Assembly: GCF_901933205.1 (NCBI RefSeq) | Contig: NC_044582.1 | Span: forward strand, 14,799,820-14,863,819 | Source: Camarhynchus parvulus | Taxonomy: Eukaryota > Chordata > Aves > Passeriformes > Thraupidae | Length of the DNA stretch: 64,000 nucleotides | Direction: 5' to 3' | Shown here: positions 54,695-64,000 of the stretch, one piece after another | How the letters are laid out: each line of letters opens with the position of its first letter | Position numbering within the stretch: position 1 is the stretch's first letter | The notes under the pieces: generated by a model | What the model saw: the letters and a program-made list of their open reading frames with translations, nothing else | The model's database searches: none | What the model was told of the DNA's origin: nothing | Position numbers and translations under genes: made by a program

Positions 54695-54750
54695 GTGGGA
54701 AGTCAGATTAGATGATCTTAAAGGTGTTTTCTAATTTTCCAGTCTGACTC
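54695..54750 (+). mobile_element. Small CR1-like 3' end remnant
   Basis: The words gtcagattagatgatcttaa and aaggtgttttctaat resemble the end of an old CR1. The match is very short and uncertain. Confidence 0.4.
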
Positions 54751-56476
54751 AAGGAGCACATAACAGATTTGGGGTTGTATAACCTTCATGTAAAATGTTT
54801 TTGACATATTACTGACATGAATTTGTTTTAACTTTAGAGTAACAGGGCAGTTGATCATCAGAATATCCATCAGCTGCTCCTCTGACACCTCATTTTGATG
54901 GCAGGACACAGATAAGAGCAGGGAAAAGAAATTAAGAATACATGGAAAGCTGTGCTGAATGACCAAAGAGAGGAAGAACCCCTTGCCCCGACTGTTTTGC
55001 TCATGAATTTGCTCAGTTAACCCCAACAAAGATGAGCTGATTTTCATCTGACATTTCCCCTTTAATAGCATAAACACTCCTCATGTGCAGAATTTGGGAC
55101 AAAGAGCACATAAATCAGTGCATTTTGCAGGTTGATGGAAAGAATAATTTCCAGGTTGGACTGCAAAAGTGCATCCACTTTTCCAGGTGTCACTGTTTTC
55201 TGTCCTGCAGCTGAAGGCAAGGAATTGTGAACAGCAGCACGACTGCCAGCTTGATTTTCACTTGTATTTGAGGCACACAGGCCACTTTGAGCCCTTTTCA
55301 TCCACACAGCAAAGCTGACTTGCAGCAAATGAAAAGCTACATCAAGTTATTCTGTGAAGAACTGCTGAGAATAACACTGCTGAGCACTTAAATCAAGGAA
55401 AGGTACATCCTTCAGCAGGAAAACAAGACACAGGCATGTACCTACCATGTGCCTGACCAGGGGAAGGGGCTACAGAAAAAAGGGTTTCAATGGAAGCCAC
55501 AACATCTCCTTTTAACATGAAAACAATGTTGGAAATTCCATTACATGGCCAGTTCTCTGGCCACCCAGCTGTACACACCCTACAGTCACATTTCTACAAC
55601 TGTATTTATCCTAATGTTATGAATTTTACAGTTGAATTAGTGAACAAAATAAAAGCAACCTCAGCAGTAAAAATTCAAAACTATTATCAATCCTGTAGAC
55701 GAATAATATTAGTGACTGTCCACCTACAATGACATATGATAGAAGGAGAGCTGCTAAACCATTCAAACCATATATTTTAGAAGTCTGTGTAATCCTTCCT
55801 CTCTCCCACTCCTCAAATATTTATTTTCCATACAATAATGACCTCAGTATTCAAGGCAGCCTTTGAAGATTAATGACCAGTGGAGGTTAATGGTCCTCAG
55901 CTATTCTTCAAACCATCAACTCCTCCCAGCCAGTCATTAATCCACAAGAAATGCCTTAATGCTTCACTTATTACTGCTTAAGCATCAAGCCTGTAAATTT
56001 TCAGGGCATTAAATCTCCAAAAGTAACCTTTTTCTCTTCACAGACCTCTATTTCAACAAAGCAGACAAATGAGATGAAAGCGACTTCGTTTTACGGGGAT
56101 TCTCCTCAACTCTACCAAAGAATAGCATTTATTTGTGTTTATTTGCATCTATTTGTTTTGGGCACTAATAAATAACATCTCCTTTCCTGTCAAAATATGG
56201 ACACCAAACCTCCTTCAGCCAGCATGCCTCTGACACCTCCATAAACAGCTGTTCTCCCTCAGCTCAGCCCAGCAGGGACCACAGTGGAGGATGTGGCATT
56301 GCAGAACTCAGGTCACACAGCCTGGTTTCTAACACAAAAAAACCCCACTTTTTCTCTGCCATTTATTAGTCTTTTAAAATGTCATGACAAATTATTTGCT
56401 TTATTGTTCCTGGATGCCAACAGAATAAGCCATCAAAAATGGCAAAAAAAAATCAAGTCTTTCTTTAAATAGTGAT

Positions 56477-56503
56477 ACCATCAATCACACCATCAATCAC
56501 ACA
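56477..56503. repeat. Short direct repeat (ccatcaatcacac)
   Basis: Two adjacent copies of ccatcaatcacac are present, with a related word about 70 bases to the right. Confidence 0.8.
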
Positions 56504-57449
56504 ATCTATATCCATTCAGAATCAATTATACAAAAGTATCTAATTTAGACACATTTGATCTAGGCAGCCCATCAATCATCCAAAGGGTAGCCTTTCTTCA
56601 CCCTTTTCTTTACCTTTCTCGTATTCGTTTAAATGGACATCAAGTGTTACATTCTTTCGTCATTGTAATGCTCTAGTTAATAAGATGTGTTTTACAAAGT
56701 GTTCACAACTCTGATGTTCACAAGAAAATGAAAAATTCTTTGCAGGATTCAGTGTCATATGACAAACACAGCAAGATTTCATTATTCCTCAATCATTTTC
56801 TTTGAGGAAAACACCACACCACAACAGAGTCAGAAAAACGTTGACACTAAATTTAGAAAAAGACCAGACATAATATCAGACTATTATCATGCTCATTTAT
56901 ATTGGCACTCAACGAGCATTAGTTGTGAAGGCAGCAGGGCTGGCTGTCAAATGTGAGCAAATTGACAAGCTATTAGAGTGCCAACTGGAGGGATTCAATT
57001 AGAATATTTACTCCAGCACCAGCAAAGCCTTGCTTTTAAGATAAGGCAGAAATGTGGTGTGTGTTGACCGGGAAATAAAGATAGAAAATTAACAGGCAAA
57101 GACAGAAATGTATCACTTCCTTTCTGCTATAAAAGCTACAAACAAAGAGATTAGCTTGAAAATATTAACTCTAAAAAAGGTAATATCCAACACAAATCTA
57201 AGAAAAACTGTGGGCAAGTCTGTGTCATGGTTCTGTCCCAGAGACTGACAAGCAGCTGATTTCCTCCAAGCTGCTTTGGGATCCCAATCTTGGGATCAGC
57301 CTTGGACACTGATGCTTTGACACTGACCTTTCCCCCAAGTACTGAATAAATTTCAAGAAGAGCTTGAGTTTTTAACAATCTTTTAAGACAAAACAACATA
57401 AAAACCACAACCCAAACCTGACAAAACCTCGCCCAGACACATCTTCCCA

Positions 57450-57510
57450 GAATATTCTGAGTTGTAAGGGACCCACATGGATCATCGAGTCCAACTCAAG
57501 TGAACACTGG
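57450..57510 (-). mobile_element. CR1-like 3' end fragment
   Basis: On the plus strand the sequence reads gaatattctgagttgtaagg, then gacccacatggatcatcgag and tccaactc. This is the typical reversed end of an avian CR1 subfamily. Only the terminal portion is recognisable. Confidence 0.75.
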
Positions 57511-58205
57511 CACTAAATGACACCAGTCCCATGTCCTTACTCATCTTCTCGGAGTGTCTGCTTCCTCCCCCAGCCAGGGGTTGAACAGAGATGTACTTGG
57601 TTGCCACTTCCCACCAGGGAGGTGGATTTGGCTCTGTGTTCAGAAGAACCACTGCAAAGCAGGGCACAGGGGCTGGAAGGACAATCCGTAAATGAGGAAT
57701 GGAAAGATGTTAGGAATGAAAATTCCCACATGGGAAAGGATGAAGACTCAGAGGAAGAGGGAGGAACTGTACAAGTAACTCCTGGAGGAGTTTGAGCATA
57801 GTGAAAGAACAAATTTGAAGCCAGATCCTGTTTCCAGATGCACATCTGGAATTATACCACAGCCTATGGAAACAGCACTTACCACCTGCCATCTTCTGTG
57901 CATGCTACCAGATCACTAATCCAACTCTAAAAATACCTGCAAGGAGTTCCAGTTACTCACTTGACAGACCATGAAATATCTTTCCTTTTTCAGCCTACTT
58001 ACTTTTAAAGCTTTCCAGAGAGATGGCTTGTACTTTATTTCAAATATGAAGTGATTTTTGGCAGGACTCTGCAAACAGAAATGCAGATTGAGTCAGGGAA
58101 AAACCTACTCAGCAGACTCCTTGCCTCATCAGGAAGGGCACACACCGAGCTAATTTCAGGATCAAAGTCTCACCCTATAGCTCCTGCTGATAGGATTTGG
58201 TTTCC

Positions 58206-58224
58206 TTTTTTTTTTTTTTTTTTT
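58206..58224. repeat. Poly-T tract (19 T)
   Basis: This is an uninterrupted T-run in the upstream SUCLG2 intron. Confidence 0.95.
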
Positions 58225-59580
58225 GGATGATCTTCACTTCTCTTTGTTTTTAAAAATGATTAATTCCAGTTCTACTAAGATTAAATAATTATCTCTGTCC
58301 TTCATGTTTACACCTTTTATACACTTCAAAATGCTCAGCATGTTCTTCCTCCCAGGGAGTACAATTTTTTACCACTTTCCCTATAACCCTTTCACCTCCT
58401 GCCTCCATTATTTTTGATGTTTTCTTTGATTTATTCAGACACAGAAGTTTGACAGGGGAACAAAACGAAGGCATTTATGCCAGGTCAAATTTATCACAAT
58501 CTACACCAGAATGATTTCAAAAGACAGGAAATAAAAGTTTTCCCTTTTCACATATTTACAAAACGCAATCAAAATTTAAGAAATCCTTTAAAAATATTAA
58601 AAAGGAAAATAAGAGAGAACACTTTTATTGTAGCTCAGGATAGGAAAGGTACACTAGAGCTTTAAAAACTCTGGACTGGAGAATATCAGCAAGATAAGGG
58701 AAGTTTGCTTGAAACCGTTATGATAAAAATGTGTATGAAGCACGCATGGAAAACTGGTTTGTGTGATAGGGGAAAAAAAGGGAATAAAAATTAATAGATG
58801 GTGTGGGAGCCTCTAAAGGTTTCACTGCTGTGAGCTTGAAGTGACAACATCTCTACCAGGTGCCAGAGATAGGAATGTCCTATATGGATTTTCCCCCCAT
58901 GAGTGACAATAATCATAAAGATGGAGCATCTGCACCATCACATTCTATTTCCTGCCATTTATTTGATTTTGGCTTTTTGATGTTGGTCTTTGGAGGAAAT
59001 CAGTTTCTGTGGAAACAATTTTGTCACTGATGCAGCAGGTGAAAAGTTGTGTCAGTGAAAAGTTAGCTTTTGCACCATTTTGAAATCTGAGGGGTGGTTG
59101 GGTAAAAAAACAACCTCAACTGTACTGAAATGTGTGTTTTATCTGTGGCTGCACCAACTGCCCAGTGGACAATCAGTGCTCAATCACTGCATTGCATCCA
59201 ACAGTGGAGAAACCTGCTCCCTTCATTCTGCAGGCAGCCAGCAGCTGAGGATGAACAGCAACTCAAAAATTTCCAACTCCAGCAGAATTTGGACCTTTCA
59301 GACAGTCTGAAATCCTTCCCAAGGGAAGGATTCTGTCCTAGCATCCCACATTATGCAAGAGAGGAATCCAGCCTTCAACAAGTTCTTTGCCTTGATCCTA
59401 ATTCTCAAAACACAGATCATCTCTGTCACACATTTTCCTGATGGTTTTTCTAAGCTGAATGAAACTACTCCAGTTTTTCCTGAAAGCTGAGACAGCTCCT
59501 CCTGCCTTCCTAGAAGGATTTTCCCAGGAGTGCTGCTACAGAGCTGCTGTGACCACAGGAACTGTGTTGTGTTAGAATGA

Positions 59581-59700
59581 ATCACAGAATGGGCTGGAAG
59601 GAATCTTAAAACTCATCTCATTCCCCCTCCTGCCATGGGCAGAGGCACCTTCCACTATCCCAGGTGGCTCCAAGACCCATCCAGCCTGGCCTTGGACATT
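59581..59700 (-). mobile_element. CR1 LINE, 3' end fragment
   Basis: Reversed CR1 end: atcacagaatgggctggaag, cccctcctgccatgggcag, aggcaccttccactatccca and ccagcctggccttggaca. It is truncated after about 120 bp. Confidence 0.9.
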
Positions 59701-62489
59701 TGGGTTCAGTGTGCACACAGTGAACTATGCTTCAGCCTCTGTGCATGTGCATAACTGCACAGGTGAATTATCCAGGAAAAAAAACCCCAGTTCAATTCAC
59801 ACTGCACAGAAAAGAACTAAATAGGTATTAAGGATCTAATATGATTTTAGTAGATTAATGCAAACCAGGACTAACACTCCAGCACCACGAGATTTATAAA
59901 TAATAGAAATATCTCACTGAGGAGAGAATCAGACCTTGACTTCTCGATGAAACAAAACTTTTCTCTCTCTATGGCAGTTTTGAAATTTCATCTCCAACTT
60001 TGAAAATAGGAATTTCAAAATTATTCTCAGTTAAATCCATAGAAGCACTGACCTTCAATATCTGTAATGTTCAAAGGAAAAGACACTTGCACTTCTGATT
60101 GACAGATCCATTGCAAACACAGTCTCAGCAGCTCCAGTGTGAGTGTTGAGAAATGCAACCTGAGCATCTACAGCTCACTCATTCTAACTTACTGAAGCAG
60201 CTTTTCCTTGTCAGGGGAATTGCACAATTCAAGATTCAGCCCTACAGATAACAGCAATCAGGAAACCACTCTCATGTATGAAGTGATCTTAAGCATTGGA
60301 GTGACAAAATAAAGCAAATCTTCCTATAAAACTCCATCTCAATAGGAGAGTGCCAGCTTTCAATTAAAATCTTGAATTATCCTTTGTATTTACTACCTGG
60401 AGAATCCATAAGCAATTTAAGTAAAATACTTATACTGAAAAAGCCCCTTACACTTCAAGATAAACTTCAAGCTGAAAATTGGGCAAACCTCAACTCAATG
60501 GCTATGCAAGTGTTGTTGTAATAGATAAATTCACTGTTCGTTCTGGAGAACAGCTTTCTAGCACAGAAACTCTTCCTGGGACAGACCTTCCTTGGATCTT
60601 TCCAGCCTGAGATTCCACAGCTGATTCCTGGAAGCCTTGACATGCCAGCCCCACACAGACCCTGCAGCACTAACACAAGCGAGAACCAAAGCTCACAAAT
60701 GTCACAGCCCCTGGCCTGTGCTCCTCAGAGCAGTCTCCAAATTAACCCAAATCAGGAAAAAAATCCAAGTTTCCTTAAGAGCTAGGGATTAAGAAAAAAA
60801 AATGGTATTACCTGCCTCCATTTATTTTAAGTGAGAAGTACTCAAGAATACTCAGAGAATTGCCTTAAAACCTTTCTAGAAGTGGAAAATACTACTACAC
60901 CTTTAAGTGCTTTTGCCTCCAACCCTTCCAGACCCTCTGCTACCTAAAATGTTAGATAATGCCTCAGTGGGTTACCAAGTTAAACCCCCTCGTTCAGGGC
61001 TAAAAAGCTCTTGAATACATGAGCAAGATCAAAGCAGGTAAGCTCAATAAACTGTGCAGTCCCTGTTTAGGGACTAGAGGAGCATCACTTCCCCAGCATG
61101 TTGGAAGTAATTTTCTCTGGTGACATGCTATGTTTTGTCTTACTGAACATTTAACCTCTAGATCTGGACAGCACACATTTGGCACCAGCACATTTCTTTA
61201 GGGAACACCAGAGTGGTTACTTCCAGTGACAGTTTTCTAATTATTCTGTCAAGCATCAATCTGTGAAGTTCCCAGTTCCTCAGCACCCTGATTGACAGGG
61301 CAATCAGCACTTTACTTAAAGCCTCCAGAGCTGTTCTGGCCTGACAAATGCTTAAAAAAAAAAATAACCAACCCAACCAACCCCTCCTCCCCAGTGTGAA
61401 AATGGAGTGGAATATTTGACTTCCAAAACAAATCCCCACTTTCTGCAAATACAATTCCCCAAACTAACAAAAAAATTGCATTAGCATATAAAATGTACCT
61501 CCAGAGAAGGAAGAGCTGACCAAAACAGTATTTTCTTTTATATTACAATAATTCATTTGTGGCATTTTATTGTGGAGCAAATCAGCTGATGAAAGTACAT
61601 CAAAAACAGAGAAGGAACTGAGACAGCACAATCATTTTCACTGAAGTTTTCCTTCTCTACTCTTAAGAGAGGGAAAAGAGCCCCACCTTTGATGCACTTT
61701 TAGCTTGATTCCAAGCTCCCCTGATTTCTGATAAACATCATCTTCCTCTGCTGAGGGTGGTATTGTGACTCTGGGCCCTTACAGCACTTCTGACTGTAAG
61801 AAGTGAGAAATTGAGGGACTTGGTGAGTGATAAACAATTATCCCTGCACCAAGTTCAGGGAACAGTAAAAGCTATTTAGTAGTCATGATCACATTTTCCT
61901 AAATAACACAAAAGTACTTCATGCTCTTTATCCACCATGTAATTAAATTCAACACCAGGGCTGAGATTTTGACCAGGAATTTGGCACTAGAATTACACAG
62001 GGCTTGATTTTTATGCCAGGATGCTGCACCTGAGAATTCAGTAGTGAAGTTGCTCTTGGCTTGCTGGGACAATCTTGTGTTGGTGTTGTTCAACTTCACA
62101 CAAAGGGAAGCTCTCTCACTGTACAGAACTGCAGCAAAATGCCAATAATAGTTTCTACTAAAATCAAACTCGTGCCAGATTTTCTCCTTTGGTTTGAAAT
62201 GGTAAATTATGAATAATGGAAATTTGGTGGTCACCTTTTTATGGTGAGCGTTCTGGAGTGCTGAGTGGTAAAATAGACTGAACACAGCAAGACAGAAAAA
62301 GAAATAAAATACCAAATCAGGTTTCAAACAAAGGGTGGAAGAGGGCAGCACATTTTATCCCTAATAAGAGTGAGCTGCAGAATATCTCTCTCTAGATTTA
62401 ATTTTTTTTTTTTTTTGAGGACATTAAATTTGAAAACATATTCACACAAAAAATTCCTTTTTCTTTCCTTGGATTTAAAAAAAAATCCC

Positions 62490-62720
62490 AACGGTTCTTG
62501 ATAGAAGGGAATGACAGAGCTGACCAAGTGGCAGAAGGAAGTTCTTTGATGAAAAGCCTCACACTGCAGTGGTCAGTAAGGTGGAACTGGTCAGGGGCAA
62601 GGCTGAACCCATCTGCTTTTCTTATGGAAGTTCAACAGATGTTCAGCATTGCTAAGAGAGTTAAAGGAATGTTGCTGATATGTAGACACCATCCTTGCTC
62701 TGATTGTTTTTATCTTTTCA
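62490..62720 (+). pseudogene. Degenerate endogenous retrovirus pol remnant (RNase H-integrase junction)
   Basis: From about 62498 one frame reads EGNDRADQVAEG. This resembles the GN..AD motif at the RNase H/integrase boundary of betaretrovirus-like (ERVK-type) pol. About 30 residues further on, QQMFSIAKR and then a CRHHPC stretch are placed like the conserved F-x-I segment and the cysteine pair of the integrase zinc-binding region. The histidine pair expected before them is not seen. The frame ends at 62753 with unrelated sequence, and upstream sequence in the same frame is not recognisably retroviral. No LTR is adjacent. It is a short, old, broken fragment with no protein function; chance similarity remains possible. 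Confidence 0.4.
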
Positions 62721-64000
62721 GTTCAATTAGTTCCACAGTTTGTATGACTAAGTGAAAACAAAAATGTATTTGAGATTCTCTCAAAGTAAAACACACAAAA
62801 ATCCCAGAACAACTGTGCAGAGCCCCATGGAAGTTTTGATTAAAGGCAAATCCTTCACAATTCAGGGAGCACATACTCAATCAATGGTTGAAGAGGAAAA
62901 CCTCCAGGGAGCAGCAGGAACTAAACAATTCTGATAAGGTTTCTGTGACTTTCCAGCAAATAGTAATTTGCTCCTTTATATTTCTTCAATGAGAAGTCGA
63001 GCATTGCAGTCCCAAACCTTTAAATCAAATGATTTGTTGGGCATCAGGCATTCAAGTTTCAACACCCCCTATAAAATATTGACTCTGCACATTCATTCAT
63101 TTCTACCCAATAACTGATTCTTCTTTTTTTTGCCTGCTACAGGCCCATAACAGTATTCTGGGAAGTTGACTTAATCAAGATTTAGTTAAGAAAAAAGAAA
63201 TCCTCAGCGTTTTCCAGTTTTAATCTTGTCTAGATTAAAACTTGCACCACATAAGCATGTATATAATCTATTTTCTTAATGAGATGTTTTTCCTCTTTTC
63301 CCAGGTCATCACTATTCATTCCAAATCCACCATTCAGAAATGCCATCCACAGTTTATACAAAGGTTCCTGCTTTAATCACAGGCTTGGCATCACTGTCAC
63401 AGGACAGAGTTTTATGCACACTTTTGCTGAACAGCCTTTTCAGCAGGGCCCTGTCTGAAGGTGCAGATTTCATTCCCTTTTCTGGTGAAGTGAATACTGA
63501 CTTCCCTGGTCAGCTCACCTGTCAGCCACCCAGAAATCCAATTTTCTGGCACTGATAGCAGGACTGCTGTGTTTCCTGCACTGAGGCACTGCAGAGTTAT
63601 TTGGGGGAGGATGGCAGAGGATGGTGGGAGCCACAACAGCTCCAGCTCCTCTGCCCTAAGCAGATTTTTTGCAGCAAGGGAGGCTCCTTCTCCCCCACGT
63701 TCCCAGGGAATGAACATCTGGTGCTCTGCAGCTCTTTGGTTACTCAGGCTTACCCTTAAATAATTAGAAATGGTTTCTAAAGTACAGCAAGCAGCCAGCA
63801 CTGCATACAAAACAGGCTGTGGAAAAGTGCACACAAGTTGTGTCAGAGCAGTAGCGGGGTAGAAATCTGCAGATTTACTCACCTTCACCATAGCAAGCTG
63901 CATGTAAAAATTCAAAAGGAAGTTCTCTTTCCCCTCTACTTATTTGATGAGTAAAATATGTATGCAAATGAAAAAGAAAACGACAGGCATAGCAGAAGAT

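Larger units (their letters stand above)
39291..64000 (-). other. SUCLG2: Upstream intron of SUCLG2 (partial, runs off the window)
   Basis: From the acceptor of the penultimate exon to the right edge I found no sequence matching the preceding SUCLG2 exon, which should encode the conserved glycine-rich stretch just before VEAIL. About 24.7 kb is therefore read as one intron, consistent with the very large introns of this gene in vertebrates. It contains a short LTR (40653-40943), CR1 pieces (49400-49855, 54695-54750, 57450-57510, 59581-59700), an endogenous retroviral remnant (62490-62720), small tandem repeats and homopolymer tracts. The remaining stretches appear to be unique non-coding DNA. 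A small missed exon cannot be excluded. Confidence 0.75.

Noticed and set aside
57241..57400. ADPK-containing peptide on the minus strand, considered as the preceding SUCLG2 exon
   Set aside because: The flanking residues do not match the conserved stretch before VEAIL, and no donor follows at the right place. The resemblance is coincidental.
63412..63915. 167-codon open frame on the minus strand with an apparent gtgagt donor near 63890
   Set aside because: It does not match any SUCLG2 segment, no good acceptor was found, and its composition is not convincing for coding.
1..64000. tRNA, rRNA, CRISPR arrays, operons or a new defence-type system
   Set aside because: Nothing of the kind is visible. 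The window is vertebrate intergenic and intronic DNA with one recognisable gene.

Overview
This is a vertebrate nuclear window, almost certainly from a bird and probably a passerine. Exons are short and separated by very long AT-rich introns. The dispersed repeats are avian CR1 LINE fragments and short endogenous-retrovirus LTRs of types I associate with songbird genomes. No bacterial-type gene organisation is present: there are no operons, ribosome binding sites, CRISPR arrays or recognisable tRNA or rRNA genes.

The only gene I can identify with confidence is SUCLG2, the GDP-forming beta subunit of mitochondrial succinyl-CoA ligase, on the minus strand. Two exons are present: the penultimate coding exon (39170-39290) and the last coding segment with the stop codon (31733-31848). 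They join in phase across a split glycine codon and encode the last 78 residues of the protein. Everything from 39291 to the right edge is SUCLG2 intron, and earlier exons must lie beyond 64000. The 3' UTR runs left from 31732, with the first canonical poly(A) signal in sense orientation near 30820.

The left 30.8 kb is intergenic sequence downstream of SUCLG2. It holds three LTRs of two related families (8870-9268, 15416-15801, 28041-28425), CR1 fragments (23492-23752 and 27700-28040), GC-rich patches near 19.1-19.5, 22.0-22.6, 25.2-25.8 and 28.4-29.2 kb, low-complexity tracts, and stretches that look like candidate conserved non-coding DNA. It also has a few well-formed but unassigned splice-site-bounded segments on the minus strand; the best is 4466-4550.

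The right half (SUCLG2 introns) carries further CR1 pieces, a short LTR at 40653-40943, a fresh tandem duplication of about 134 bp (35156-35422), and a worn coding remnant resembling the RNase H-integrase junction of an endogenous retrovirus (62490-62720).

No gene cluster or new molecular system is visible. The points most worth a second look are the unassigned exon-like segments, a perfect 20-bp-stem hairpin at 21715-21770, the tandem duplication inside the last SUCLG2 intron, and the retroviral remnant.
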